A stretch of DNA of 48,772 nt from positions 1-48,772 of the forward strand of contig JAPLEJ010000053.1 of the NCBI GenBank assembly GCA_026391435.1. The letters run 5' to 3'. Made by a program: the position numbers and the translations under genes. This stretch comes from Bacteroidota bacterium. Its GTDB lineage: Bacteria > Bacteroidota > Bacteroidia > Chitinophagales > Chitinophagaceae. Of this stretch, positions 36,797 through 45,222 are shown piece after piece. The notes beneath the pieces are model-generated. The model ran no database searches, had not been told where the DNA came from, and was given only the letters and a program-made list of their open reading frames with translations. How positions within the stretch are numbered: the stretch's first letter is position 1; every line of letters begins with the position of its first letter.

Positions 36797-37018
36797 ATGT
36801 TTTGGACTTTAGAATTAGCCAGTTATTTAGAGGAAGCCCCTTGGCCGGCTACAAAAGATGAATTGATAGATTATTCTATTCGTAGTGGTGCGCCATTAGA
36901 CGTAGTAGAAAATTTACAAGAGTTAGAAGACGAAGGTGAGGTATATGAAAGTATAGATGACATCTGGCCTGATTACCCAAGTAATGAGGACTTTATGTTT
37001 AATGAAGATGAGTATTAA
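36797..37018 (+). CDS. small DUF2795-like protein
   Basis: A 73-residue acidic protein, MFWTLELASYLEEAPWP at the start, then ATKDELIDYSIRSGAPLDVVENLQELEDEGEVYESIDDIWPDY and a very acidic end. I recognise it as the small, strongly conserved Bacteroidota protein annotated as DUF2795-like, with a single helical domain; the function is unknown. The start at 36797 is set by the perfect promoter just upstream and by the conserved MxWTLELAS opening; a longer in-frame ATG at 36647 would overlap the lolD-like gene and the promoter. It is monocistronic, with its own bidirectional terminator, which suggests strong independent expression. Confidence 0.85.
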   Translation: MFWTLELASYLEEAPWPATKDELIDYSIRSGAPLDVVENLQELEDEGEVYESIDDIWPDYPSNEDFMFNEDEY

Positions 37019-37048
37019 TTACTTTAATCTCATATAATCAAGAATATT

Positions 37049-37084
37049 AAAAAAGGGTCCCGAGCATTCGGAGACCCTTTTTTA
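37049..37084. terminator. bidirectional terminator
   Basis: A-rich arm, AAAAGGGTC...GACCCTTTT with inner CCGA/TCGG, loop GCAT and one bulged A. T-runs on both strands. It lies between convergent genes (36797-37018 on + and 37120-37392 on -) and should end both transcripts. Confidence 0.9.
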
Positions 37085-37119
37085 TTGGTGCGCCTTTTAA
37101 AAAGTGCTAAAAGCTATTC

Positions 37120-37392
37120 TTAGAAAGTTAATTTGAAATATAATAACATTAAACTCAATATTAAAACAATGGTGTTTGCAATAAGTACAGGTCGGCTATT
37201 AATTAAATAAGCATAAATCAACCATACAATACAGCTAAAGTTGACAATCAATACCATGAGTAAACTTAAATCCCCTACGCTATGTGATTTCCAAGATAAA
37301 TAAACTTGAGGTATAAAAGTGATACAACTTAATAGTGAACCAAGGTAACCAATGGCTTCTACTAGTTTGGGATTAATTTCTTTATTGCTCAT
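37120..37392 (-). CDS. SemiSWEET sugar transporter (MtN3/PQ-loop family)
   Basis: A 90-residue membrane protein with three helices: about 10-30, 38-60 and 66-88. The PQ-loop motif FIPQVYLSWKS ends helix 1 region and SLLMVLIVNFSCIVWLIYAYL forms helix 2. This is the bacterial three-helix SemiSWEET, which works as a homodimer to let sugars cross the inner membrane. It is downstream of fabI by 33 bases on the same strand, so it is probably transcribed from the fabI promoter, without obvious functional link. Confidence 0.88.
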   Translation of the reverse strand: MSNKEINPKLVEAIGYLGSLLSCITFIPQVYLSWKSHSVGDLSLLMVLIVNFSCIVWLIYAYLINSRPVLIANTIVLILSLMLLYFKLTF

Positions 37393-37425
37393 ATTTTATT
37401 ATTTATGGATCGATCTATTTTTTTG

Positions 37426-38247
37426 TTAACCTTCGGTAATACCTGCTTTTTGCATAATTAAATCACTTACACCAGTGGTAGAATAACCACCATCATGAAA
37501 TAAATTTTGCATGGTAACCATTTTGGTTAAATCGGAAAACAAAGTGACGCAATAGTTAGCGCAATCTTCGGCAGTGGCATTTCCTAAAGGTGCAATGGCA
37601 TTTGCGTAATCAAAAAAGTCACCAAATCCTTTAATACCAGTACCTGCTGTTGTTTTGGTAGGAGATTGTGAAACAGTATTCACACGAACTTTATTTCTCA
37701 AGCCATAATGATATCCAAAGCTTCTTGCGATGGACTCTAATAATGCTTTAATATCGGCCATGTCGGTATAAAAAGGAAAAGTGCGTTGTGCTGCAGCATA
37801 AGTTAAAGCCACCACACTCGCATGATCATTTAAGGCGTCTAATTTATAAGCAACACTTAACATTTTATGTAATGACATAGCAGAAACATCTACGCCTTTA
37901 GCATAGTAATCGTAATTCAATTCAGGGTAAGCGATTTTTTTACGAATATTAACACTCATTCCAATTGAGTGTAAAACAAAGTCAATTTTACCACCTAAAA
38001 TATCTTGAGATTGCGTAAATAAGTTGGTCAATTCCTCTACACTGGTTGCATCTGCAGGAACAATTTTAGAATTTGTTTTTTCGGCAAGTGCGTTAATCTC
38101 ACCCATACGCATTGCAATGGGTGCATTGGTTAAAACAAAAGTAGCGCCTTCTTCGTGTGCCTTTTCGGCCACTTTCCAAGCAATGGAATTACTGTCTAAT
38201 GCTCCTGTGATAATACCTCTCTTACCTTTCAATAAATTGTATGCCAT
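37426..38247 (-). CDS. fabI: enoyl-[acyl-carrier-protein] reductase (NADH)
   Basis: A 273-residue SDR-type FabI performing the last reduction of each fatty-acid elongation cycle. N-terminal KRGIITGALDSNSIAWKVAEKAHEEGA is the FabI version of the nucleotide loop (no GxxxGxG). Catalytic residues sit in TYAAAQRTFPFYTDMADIKALLESIARSFG: Tyr, then 10 residues on the second Tyr, then Lys 7 further (Y-x6-K), as in E. coli FabI. VNTVSQSPTKTTAGTGIKGF follows. The family is the target of triclosan and isoniazid-type inhibitors. fabD lies 9 kb away, so fatty-acid genes are scattered. Confidence 0.96.
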   Translation of the reverse strand: MAYNLLKGKRGIITGALDSNSIAWKVAEKAHEEGATFVLTNAPIAMRMGEINALAEKTNSKIVPADATSVEELTNLFTQSQDILGGKIDFVLHSIGMSVNIRKKIAYPELNYDYYAKGVDVSAMSLHKMLSVAYKLDALNDHASVVALTYAAAQRTFPFYTDMADIKALLESIARSFGYHYGLRNKVRVNTVSQSPTKTTAGTGIKGFGDFFDYANAIAPLGNATAEDCANYCVTLFSDLTKMVTMQNLFHDGGYSTTGVSDLIMQKAGITEG

Positions 38248-38345
38248 GTTTATGGTTTATTTAATTGCTGTAAAAATAATTATAATATCCAATAAAAAGC
38301 AATAATAAAGTTAGGATGTAGTTAAATCAAGAAATAGGTACCTAC

Positions 38346-40001
38346 TTAAGAAGCTAAAAGCTCTTTCGCATTTTCCAAAGCGGACTTGCTTGGTGGATCA
38401 CCGCCAATCATGAGTGCAATATGTTGAATACGCTCTGCAGGGGTCAGCATTCTTAAAAAAGTGTTCGTAGTGGATCCCTTTTGCTCTTTGTATACAAAAA
38501 GGTGTGCATGGCCCTTAGCTGCAATTTGAGGTTGGTGGGTGATACATAAAACCTGCCTAGTTTGTCCCAAGCTTTGTAATAGTAAACCTACTTGTTTAGC
38601 AGGCTCACCCGAAATACCAGTATCAATTTCATCAAAAATCATGGTAGGTAAATCAATGGATTTAGCCACAAGCGATTTAATACAAAGCATCAATCGACTT
38701 AATTCACCACCACTGGCCACTTTTTTAATGGGTTCAAATTTTTGTGTATTATTAGCGTCGAATAAAAAGTCAATTTTATCTTTTCCCCATTGGTTGCAAG
38801 GCACTTCATCGATGCTCACTTTTATTTTAGCATTGGGCATACCCACCTGATGTAATAATTGGTTTACATTTTTGGTAAAAGGGGCCATCTCTTTATTTCT
38901 TTTAAGCGATAAAGCAGATGCTTGTTCTAGCACTTGCTTTTCATCTGCCAATACTTGACTGGAAAGATGTGTTATAGCATCGTCTAAACTTAACACTGCA
39001 GTCAAGTCCTGTTCTAATTGGTTTTGAATGCTAATAAGTTCGTTTGTAGTTTGTACTTTATGCTTTTTTTGTAAACTATAACCCTCGGATAAACGATCCT
39101 GAAGCTGGGACATTTTTTTATCATCAAAATCAATTTTATCCTGCCAAGTGCTTAGTTCACTTGCTACATCCACCAATTCAATTTGTGCTGCTTTTAATCG
39201 CTGAAGTAAGGGTGCACATTCAGGTTGCCATTTTACAATGCTGTCTAAATTATGTGCAATTTGTTTTAATTGTTGCACCATAGGATTTTCGGTGCCATCT
39301 AATATTTGTAAGCTATGGTCAATTTGTCCTTTGATGGTCACCGCGTTTTCTAAAAACTTAAGTTCTTTTTCAATTTCCTCTAATTCATTTTCTTTAAGTT
39401 GAAGCGCTGCTAATTCCTCTAATAAATGTTTTTTATAGCTTTCTGTTTTTTCAAATTCGTCGCGTTGAAGAATTAAATCTGAAAGTTGTTTTTGATGCTC
39501 CTTCCATTGATGAAAAATAGATTGGTATTTTGTTAGATCCTTTTGAACTGCAGCAAGGGCGTCCATGACAGTGCGTTGAAAATCGGTGTCACCTAGGGTG
39601 AGGGTGTCAAATTGCTGATGTAAATCCACTAATTGTGAAGTTAGTTGCCTAAGATCATTTAAATTAATAGGAGTGTCGTTGATAAAAGCCCTTGATTTTC
39701 CTTGTGCATTAATTTCACGACGAATAATAAGATCATCGGTTAATTCAATATCGTGTTCCGAGAAAAAAGATTGGTAAACATTTTTATCATGCAATAAAAA
39801 ATGACCTTCGATAAAACATTTTTTTGAAGCATCTCTGCAAACAGAACTATCTGCACGATCACCCAATATAAGACCAAGGGCACCCATAATAATACTTTTA
39901 CCCGCACCAGTTTCACCCGTGATGACAGATAGCTTACTTGATAAATCAACACTGAGTTGATCAATCAAGATGTAATTATGTATTTCTAATTTGGATAACA
40001 T
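38346..40001 (-). CDS. recN: RecN, DNA repair SMC-like ATPase
   Basis: A 551-residue SMC-type protein acting in double-strand break repair. Walker A GETGAGKSIIMGALGLILG (about 29-47), two long coiled-coil arms (about 150-380), then signature KVASGGELSRLMLCIKSL and Walker B LPTMIFDEIDTGISGE, with LCITHQPQIAAKGH. The start at 40001 (MLSKLEIHNYILIDQ) gives the standard N-terminus and E. coli-like length (553); an in-frame ATG at 40040 would add 13 residues without similarity. The upstream terminator at 40055-40084 separates it from the zinc-ribbon gene. Confidence 0.95.
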   Translation of the reverse strand: MLSKLEIHNYILIDQLSVDLSSKLSVITGETGAGKSIIMGALGLILGDRADSSVCRDASKKCFIEGHFLLHDKNVYQSFFSEHDIELTDDLIIRREINAQGKSRAFINDTPINLNDLRQLTSQLVDLHQQFDTLTLGDTDFQRTVMDALAAVQKDLTKYQSIFHQWKEHQKQLSDLILQRDEFEKTESYKKHLLEELAALQLKENELEEIEKELKFLENAVTIKGQIDHSLQILDGTENPMVQQLKQIAHNLDSIVKWQPECAPLLQRLKAAQIELVDVASELSTWQDKIDFDDKKMSQLQDRLSEGYSLQKKHKVQTTNELISIQNQLEQDLTAVLSLDDAITHLSSQVLADEKQVLEQASALSLKRNKEMAPFTKNVNQLLHQVGMPNAKIKVSIDEVPCNQWGKDKIDFLFDANNTQKFEPIKKVASGGELSRLMLCIKSLVAKSIDLPTMIFDEIDTGISGEPAKQVGLLLQSLGQTRQVLCITHQPQIAAKGHAHLFVYKEQKGSTTNTFLRMLTPAERIQHIALMIGGDPPSKSALENAKELLAS

Positions 40002-40054
40002 GGCTTGATGCAAGATACAATAGACAAAAATGCTGCACAAATTTTGTTCTTACG

Positions 40055-40084
40055 AAAAAAGGTCCCAATTGCTTAGGACCTTTT
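40055..40084 (-). terminator. terminator of the zinc-ribbon gene
   Basis: A 9-bp stem (AAAAGGTCC / GGACCTTTT) with a 10-base loop. Read on the minus strand it is followed by six T's, so it ends the 40873-40112 gene before recN. Confidence 0.8.
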
Positions 40085-40111
40085 AGGAATATTTTCGAAT
40101 AGGGGTTGAAC

Positions 40112-40873
40112 CTACTTTTTGCTCTTTTCTGGGGCGTTGGCCACATCTGATTCCACTAAAATACGACCGCAGTTTTCACAAACGATGATTTTTTTGTGTA
40201 ATCTAATTTCGCTTTGACGTTGAGGTGGAATTGAGTTAAAGCAACCGCCACAAGCGTCTCTTTCAACAGTCACTACGGCTAAGCCATTGTGGTAACTGTT
40301 GCGGATACGGTCGTAGCTGTATAATAAGCGCTCGTCAATATGTGCACGTGCATCTTCGCTCTTTTTTCTTAAATCTTTTTCTTCAATTTCGGTATCAGCG
40401 ATAATTTTCTCTAATTCACTTTTTTTATGAGTCAACACACCGTCTTTTGAAGCGATGGTTTTTTTAGCAGCATCTAATACTCTAATTTTTTCGCCTAAAT
40501 CTTCATTGGCGTCACGAATGTGCTTTTCGGCAAGTTTAATTTCTAAACCTTGCATTTCAAGCTCTTTGTTAATAGCTTCAAACTCGCGATTATTTTTAAC
40601 ATTCTCACTTTGAGATTCATACTTAGCAAGTAAAGCTTCGCTTTCTTTGATCGCTGCTTTTTTTACTTCAATGAATTCAGTGATACCATTAATTTCTTCT
40701 TCGATTCTACTTTGTCTGTTCATGAATCCTTGAACTTCATCTTCCAAATCCTTTACTTCCATGGGTAATTCACCACGAAGAATTTCAATTTCATCGATAC
40801 TACTATCAACACGTTGAAGTCTGTAAAGGTTTACTAATTTTTCTTCTACTGAAAAGTCTTTGACTGATGCCAT
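40112..40873 (-). CDS. coiled-coil protein with C4 zinc ribbon (DUF164-like)
   Basis: 253 residues. The N-terminal ~190 form long coiled-coil helices rich in Glu, Lys and Ala (VEEKLVNLYRLQRVDSSIDEIEILRG at the start). The C-terminus holds a zinc ribbon with two CxxC pairs: CGGCFNSIPPQRQSEIR and VCENCGRIL (about residues 208-241). The family (zf-RING_7/DUF164, related to Helicobacter HP0958/FlgZ) binds RNA or protein partners; the function in Bacteroidota is not established. It lies 39 bases downstream of the Nif3-like gene, an order I recall as common in the phylum, but it has its own promoter box. Confidence 0.9.
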   Translation of the reverse strand: MASVKDFSVEEKLVNLYRLQRVDSSIDEIEILRGELPMEVKDLEDEVQGFMNRQSRIEEEINGITEFIEVKKAAIKESEALLAKYESQSENVKNNREFEAINKELEMQGLEIKLAEKHIRDANEDLGEKIRVLDAAKKTIASKDGVLTHKKSELEKIIADTEIEEKDLRKKSEDARAHIDERLLYSYDRIRNSYHNGLAVVTVERDACGGCFNSIPPQRQSEIRLHKKIIVCENCGRILVESDVANAPEKSKK

Positions 40874-40878
40874 ATTTT

Positions 40879-40886
40879 CAAATTTA
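40879..40886 (-). promoter_or_regulatory. zinc-ribbon gene -7 box (TAAATTTG)
   Basis: A perfect TAnnTTTG on the minus strand ending 5 bases before the ATG at 40873. No -33 TTG at proper spacing. Suggests a leaderless transcript besides read-through from the Nif3-like gene. Confidence 0.55.
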
Positions 40887-40912
40887 TTTGGATGGTCTTA
40901 ATGCTGTGAACC

Positions 40913-41716
40913 TCAATCTTTAAGATAACGCACCGGTTGGGTGTTTACCAAGGATTGGAGGACGGCAAAGGTAGGGAATTTGTCTGTTAAAAAAGCAACA
41001 ATTAAGGCCGGAACAAATTGTTCGCTTTCCCCGTGGCCAATGTCCACCAATAAAAATTGCCCATCCGCCTCAAAAAATTCATGGTATTTGAGGTCGCTGG
41101 TTATAAAACAGTCAATATTCTTGCTTTTAACTAGGTCAATTAAAAAGCTACCCGCGCCACCACATAAGGCGATGGTTTTCAATTGTTTATTTGTAAATGG
41201 GGTATGCTTAAGCATGGATAAATTAAACTTTTCCTTTACCCAGTTTAAAAAATCCTGCTCATCAGTCTCCAAGGGAAGCTCTCCAATGAGTCCGGCTCCG
41301 ACCGGGTCCCCATTTTTGTCAAAAATTCCGGGCTGGGGGGCTAAAATGGAGCGATTTTCAAGGTGTAGCTTGTCGGCTATGGATTTATTCACCCCATCTA
41401 TGATATTATCTAAGTTGGTATGAATGGCATAAAGGGCAATCTTATTTTGGAGGGCCTTGGTGGCCACACGCGTCACATAATGATCGGGCACAAACTGTTT
41501 AATTCCTTTAAAAACAATGGGATGGTGACTTACAATTAGGTTGCAACCTTTTGCAATCGCTTCGTCAATGACGGATTCGGTGCAATCCAATGAACATAAA
41601 ATACCAGTACATGCAGCCAGAGGGTCCCCGATTATCAGACCTGAATTATCATAGGATTCCTGATAAGATAAAGGAGCCCAGGATTCCAAGGTCGAAATAA
41701 TTGTACTTATTTGCAT
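40913..41716 (-). CDS. Nif3-like dinuclear metal-centre protein
   Basis: A 267-residue protein of the Nif3/YqfO/YbgI family, hexameric with a di-metal site per subunit. The metal ligands are visible: VSHHPIVFKG (two His), YAIHTNLDN (His), and LLVDIGHGESEQF (His and Glu). N-terminal WAPLSYQESYDNSGLIIGD is typical. The short form without the roughly 100-residue central CutA-like insertion found in many Gram-positive members. A GTP cyclohydrolase (type I, FolE2-like) activity was suggested for some relatives, but the function is unsettled. Confidence 0.92.
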   Translation of the reverse strand: MQISTIISTLESWAPLSYQESYDNSGLIIGDPLAACTGILCSLDCTESVIDEAIAKGCNLIVSHHPIVFKGIKQFVPDHYVTRVATKALQNKIALYAIHTNLDNIIDGVNKSIADKLHLENRSILAPQPGIFDKNGDPVGAGLIGELPLETDEQDFLNWVKEKFNLSMLKHTPFTNKQLKTIALCGGAGSFLIDLVKSKNIDCFITSDLKYHEFFEADGQFLLVDIGHGESEQFVPALIVAFLTDKFPTFAVLQSLVNTQPVRYLKD

Positions 41717-41798
41717 ACCTAAAATTAAATATAAAAAAGCAGTATTTAATTAAAAGGGAAGACAACTATTTTTAACTTGTATTGTTAATTGAAACAGA

Positions 41799-43121
41799 AT
41801 GGCAAAACAAATAAATATATTTTGGTTTAGGCGTGATTTAAGATGGGAGGATAATGCCGGATTGTACCATGCACTTTATCAGGCCAAATTAGAAGGCGTG
41901 CAGGTGTTACCTATTTTCGTATTTGATAAAACCATTTTAAATCAATCAGAAGATAAGGCGGATAGAAGGGTTGATTTTATTCATCAAACCTTGACTCGGT
42001 TGCAAGGGGATTTAGTGGAAAAAGGCAAATCACTTTGGGTGCAGTATGGCACGCCAACGGAGGTTTTTGAAAAATTATTTACTGAATTTAACATAAAGGC
42101 GGTATACGCGAATCATGATTATGGTCCTAAGGCAAACGCAAGAGATGCAGCTATTGAAAAGATGGCTTTAAAAAATAATGCTACTTATCATCATTTTAAG
42201 GATCAAGTTATTTTTGAAAAAGAGGAAGTAACGAAAGATGATGGAACCCCTTACACCATTTATACACCCTATGCAAATAAATGGAGAGCAGCATGGGCAG
42301 TGAAAACACCAAAGAAATTTCCGTCCGAAAAATTGCTTGATTATTTTTTGGATAGCAAAGCTTTTAAAATTCCTACATTAAAAGAGATAGGTTTTGAAAA
42401 GACAGATTTAGTCATTCCTCCAATGCAGTTTAAAAATTCGGTCGTGAAAAATTATACCGAGCAAAGAAATTTTCCAGCTTTGAATGCGACTACCCACTTA
42501 AGTGTCCATTTAAGATTTGGCACCATATCCGCAAGGACATTGGCGTTGGAGACACAAAGCTTAAATGCCACTTTTTTTAATGAACTTATATGGCGCGATT
42601 TTTATCATATGATATTATGGCATTTTCCGCAGGTGGCAGATGGGAAATCCTTCAAGCCTAAATATGATTTTATAGAGTGGCGTAATAATGAAAAAGAGTT
42701 TGAAGCATGGTGTGAAGGACGCACGGGTTATCCAATTGTAGATGCGGGCATGCGTGAATTAAATACAACAGGATTTATGCATAATAGAGTGCGCATGATT
42801 GTCGCAAGTTTTTTAACCAAACATTTATTAATTGACTGGCGTTGGGGTGAAGCCTATTTTGCGCAAAAATTATTAGACTTTGATTTAGCTGCGAATAATG
42901 GCGGATGGCAATGGGCGAGTGGAAGTGGATGTGATGCAGCACCTTATTTTAGAGTATTTAATCCACGTTTGCAAACCGAAAAATTTGATAAGGAATTAAA
43001 ATATATTCGTCATTGGATTCCCGAGTTGGATAGTTTTGAATATCCTAAACCAATCGTGGTACATGAGGAAGCACGCGTGCGCGTTTTAGCTGCTTATGCA
43101 AAAGCATTAAAGGAGGGATAA
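41799..43121 (+). CDS. phrB: deoxyribodipyrimidine photolyase (class I CPD type)
   Basis: A 440-residue flavoprotein that splits cyclobutane pyrimidine dimers using blue light. N-terminal antenna domain FWFRRDLRWEDNAGLYHAL, linker, then the FAD/DNA domain with NELIWRDFYHMILWHFPQV (substrate-contact Glu, Trp and Arg present), GYPIVDAGMRELNTTGFMHNRVRMI (the Asn and Met of CPD enzymes, MHNRxRM) and DLAANNGGWQWASGSGCDAAPYFRVFNP. The MHNRxRM motif argues for CPD photolyase over (6-4) photolyase or CRY-DASH. Its 3' end overlaps that of mqnD by 15 bases in convergent orientation. Confidence 0.95.
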   Translation: MAKQINIFWFRRDLRWEDNAGLYHALYQAKLEGVQVLPIFVFDKTILNQSEDKADRRVDFIHQTLTRLQGDLVEKGKSLWVQYGTPTEVFEKLFTEFNIKAVYANHDYGPKANARDAAIEKMALKNNATYHHFKDQVIFEKEEVTKDDGTPYTIYTPYANKWRAAWAVKTPKKFPSEKLLDYFLDSKAFKIPTLKEIGFEKTDLVIPPMQFKNSVVKNYTEQRNFPALNATTHLSVHLRFGTISARTLALETQSLNATFFNELIWRDFYHMILWHFPQVADGKSFKPKYDFIEWRNNEKEFEAWCEGRTGYPIVDAGMRELNTTGFMHNRVRMIVASFLTKHLLIDWRWGEAYFAQKLLDFDLAANNGGWQWASGSGCDAAPYFRVFNPRLQTEKFDKELKYIRHWIPELDSFEYPKPIVVHEEARVRVLAAYAKALKEG

Positions 43122-43907
43122 AAGATGAGCAATTGCATTTTTCCCAGTTTCACCCATCTCAATGCTAAAATCATTCACATATAAATCAATATGTTGACGC
43201 ATCACTTCTTCGGACATTTCTTGTGAATTTAATTTCACATAGTCGGGTAAAATTGTGTAACTATTTTTAAATGCGTATTGAATACTTTCTTTAATGAGGG
43301 CATCTACCATTGCAATATCATTGGGGTCTAAATTATTTTGTGCAATAATGCCTCCCAGTGGAATGGGTGCATTAAATGTTTCTTCAAAATAAGTACCTAA
43401 ATCCATCCATTTATTTAATCCTTTACTTGCGTAGGTAAAACGATTTTCGTGAATAATAACGCCCGCGTCCACTTGGCCATTTAATACCGCATCCTCAATT
43501 TCATTGAAAACTAAAAACGATTTATTAATTACTTCAGGGAATGCCAAGCTAAAAAGTAAATGAGCAGTGGTGTTAATTCCAGGAATAGCGACTTTCATCA
43601 AATCCTTATCTGGCTTGCCTTCTGGCCTATTTTTATCTTCTTTATATACAAGTAAGGGTCCTACGCCTTTGCCTAAAGCGCCACCGCTATTTAATAAAGT
43701 GTATTGATGCTTTACTAAAGGCCATACTCCGAAACTGATTTTTGAAAAGGGAAGTTTGCCTGCAATGGCCCATTCGTTTAAAGTTTGAACATCCTGCAAA
43801 TGCACTTTAAAATGGTATCCTTTGGTATCTATTTTATGATTCACTAAAGCATCAAAAATAAAAGTATCATTAGGACAGGGTGAAAAACCAATTTCAAAAT
43901 CTGGCAT
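43107..43907 (-). CDS. mqnD: 1,4-dihydroxy-6-naphthoate synthase (futalosine pathway)
   Basis: A 266-residue periplasmic-binding-protein-fold enzyme that converts cyclic dehypoxanthine futalosine to 1,4-dihydroxy-6-naphthoate in the alternative menaquinone pathway. N-terminal GFSPCPNDTFIFDALVNHKID is the MqnD signature; ISFGVWPLVKHQYTLLNSGGALGKGVGPLL and the catalytic-region GVIIHENRFTYASKGL follow. It begins 2 bases after the mqnB stop, so mqnB-mqnD form an operon. mqnA, mqnC and mqnE are not here. Its presence implies menaquinone made by the futalosine rather than the classical Men route. Confidence 0.94.
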   Translation of the reverse strand: MPDFEIGFSPCPNDTFIFDALVNHKIDTKGYHFKVHLQDVQTLNEWAIAGKLPFSKISFGVWPLVKHQYTLLNSGGALGKGVGPLLVYKEDKNRPEGKPDKDLMKVAIPGINTTAHLLFSLAFPEVINKSFLVFNEIEDAVLNGQVDAGVIIHENRFTYASKGLNKWMDLGTYFEETFNAPIPLGGIIAQNNLDPNDIAMVDALIKESIQYAFKNSYTILPDYVKLNSQEMSEEVMRQHIDLYVNDFSIEMGETGKNAIAHLLSLL

Positions 43908-43909
43908 GG

Positions 43910-44578
43910 TTAAGCAATTTTATGAAGTGCATCTAAGTATTGCAATAAGGTTTCATTCAAATTATAAATCGCTTCTTTCATTTTCCATTTTGCTTTATTG
44001 CGTTCGCCTACATAATTAGATACCGCACGAATTTGTATAAAAGGAATATTTAAATCGCGGCCAATATAGTGAAGGGCAGCGCCTTCCATTGATTCAATAG
44101 TCGATTTGTATCGGCCATTGAATAATGCAATTTTACTTTTGTTTGTAGTAATAGTATTAACAGATACTCCTTTTTTAGTGGGCAGTTTCAATAAATTATA
44201 TTGACTTAGCCAAGGGTTGGGCAATGATTTTTTTTCATAAGGGGCATCATTGGGTTTGTCTAATTTTAAATCAAACAAATCTTTCCAAGTCTTATTTTCA
44301 TGAACGCCAATATCTCCTGCAAAATCATCTTTAATGGCAAATACTTTTCCCAATGGAATTTTTTTATCAAAGCAACCCCCAATACCCACTTGTATGATTA
44401 AAGTAGGTGTTTCTTGTACAAACATCTTCATAAGGGAAACGCTGCTGGCCAGCAAACCAATGCCTGATTCATGAAAACCCACTGAAAAACGCTTGTTCAA
44501 ACCCGCATAAGCAGGATTAATTTTTTGGAAAGTAGGCATCCATTCCCCATTGGTGGCAGCTGTTATAATGACTCTCAT
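43910..44578 (-). CDS. mqnB: futalosine hydrolase
   Basis: A 222-residue nucleoside-phosphorylase-fold hydrolase removing hypoxanthine from futalosine (menaquinone synthesis). Motifs: RVIITAATNGEW at the start, IQVGIGGCFDKKIPLGKVFAIKDDFAGDIGVHE, SMEGAALHYIGRDLNIPFIQIRAVSNYVGERN, which resemble MTA/SAH nucleosidases but with the futalosine-type ending. The start at 44578 (MRVIITAA) is favoured over the ATG at 44644, because a promoter-like box lies between them and the second part matches the family. Paired with mqnD, which makes the assignment firm. Confidence 0.93.
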   Translation of the reverse strand: MRVIITAATNGEWMPTFQKINPAYAGLNKRFSVGFHESGIGLLASSVSLMKMFVQETPTLIIQVGIGGCFDKKIPLGKVFAIKDDFAGDIGVHENKTWKDLFDLKLDKPNDAPYEKKSLPNPWLSQYNLLKLPTKKGVSVNTITTNKSKIALFNGRYKSTIESMEGAALHYIGRDLNIPFIQIRAVSNYVGERNKAKWKMKEAIYNLNETLLQYLDALHKIA

Positions 44579-44582
44579 AGGA

Positions 44583-44590
44583 CAAAGGTC
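44583..44590 (-). promoter_or_regulatory. mqnBD -7 box (GACCTTTG)
   Basis: 7 of 8 matches to TAnnTTTG on the minus strand, 4 bases before the mqnB ATG at 44578. Divergent from the PTPS gene promoter 44 bases away. Confidence 0.45.
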
Positions 44591-44633
44591 GGTAAAGGGC
44601 TGTGAAAAATGGTTATCTTGGCGATCAAATTTA

Positions 44634-44641
44634 TATCTTTG
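44634..44641 (+). promoter_or_regulatory. promoter -7 box (TATCTTTG) of the first PTPS gene
   Basis: A perfect TAnnTTTG, 17 bases before the ATG at 44659. Because it lies inside the longer reading frame that opens at 44602, it argues for the 44659 start. Confidence 0.55.
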
Positions 44642-44658
44642 CAAAAATTAATGATGAG

Positions 44659-45069
44659 ATGGTTTATTTAACTCGAGTGGAACATTTTAATGCAGCGCAC
44701 AAATTATCTAACCCAAAGTGGAGCCCGGAAAAGAATGAGGAAGTGTTTGGGGTATGTGCCAATGAAAACTGGCATGGGCATAATTATGAAATTTTCGTTA
44801 CCATCAAAGGGACTCCAGACCCAGAAACGGGCTTTTTATTTGATGTTAAAAAGTTAAGTGTCCTTATTCGAAAGTATATCATTGACGAATTAGATCATAA
44901 GAATTTAAATTTAGATGTGCCTTTTATGCAAGGCCAAATGTGTAGTACTGAAAATTTAGCCATTGCCATATGGAAACAATTGGCTCCGCATATCCCACCA
45001 GTGGTGCAACTGCATTGTATTAAACTATATGAGACCCCAAGAATTTTTGTTGAATACTTTGGGGAATAA
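44659..45069 (+). CDS. 6-pyruvoyltetrahydropterin / 6-carboxytetrahydropterin synthase, paralogue 1
   Basis: A 136-residue T-fold enzyme acting on dihydroneopterin triphosphate. Zinc ligands: His in FNAAHKL and the two in HGHNYE; the catalytic Cys in VFGVCANENWHGH; the catalytic Asp-His in LDHKNLNLD; the pterin-anchoring Glu in YETPRIF. The spacing with a long loop before the Cys resembles animal PTPS more than E. coli QueD. Start at 44659 (MVYLTRVEHF) matches paralogue 2 in length. Whether it feeds queuosine (QueD) or a tetrahydropterin is undecided; the neighbour folE supplies the substrate in both cases. Confidence 0.88.
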   Translation: MVYLTRVEHFNAAHKLSNPKWSPEKNEEVFGVCANENWHGHNYEIFVTIKGTPDPETGFLFDVKKLSVLIRKYIIDELDHKNLNLDVPFMQGQMCSTENLAIAIWKQLAPHIPPVVQLHCIKLYETPRIFVEYFGE

Positions 45070-45196
45070 GCCTAAAGTACCCTTCTGCCTTTCAAATTGT
45101 TGAACTTATTGTCGAAATAGGATATAAAGGCCTAATCGTTTAACTATTTTAAATACTTGCTTAAACAAAATGGGTTAAATAGCGTTATTATTATTG

Positions 45197-45204
45197 TAAC
45201 TTTG
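45197..45204 (+). promoter_or_regulatory. promoter -7 box (TAACTTTG) of the second PTPS gene
   Basis: A perfect TAnnTTTG, 18 bases before the ATG at 45223. No strong -33 element. So paralogue 2 and folE can be expressed apart from paralogue 1. Confidence 0.55.
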
Positions 45205-45222
45205 ATCTCTTAATTTGGAAGC

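Noticed and set aside
40941..41423. A 160-codon + strand frame inside the Nif3-like gene
   Set aside because: Antisense of a gene whose metal-binding motifs are clear; Ser/Lys-rich translation without domain.
44602..44658. N-terminal extension of the first PTPS gene from the ATG at 44602
   Set aside because: It would contain a perfect promoter box and overlap mqnB's upstream region; homology and the sister paralogue begin at 44659.
45070..45222. The 153-base gap between the two PTPS genes, checked for a preQ1-type riboswitch
   Set aside because: No G-rich/C-rich pseudoknot-like pattern seen; only a promoter box near its end.
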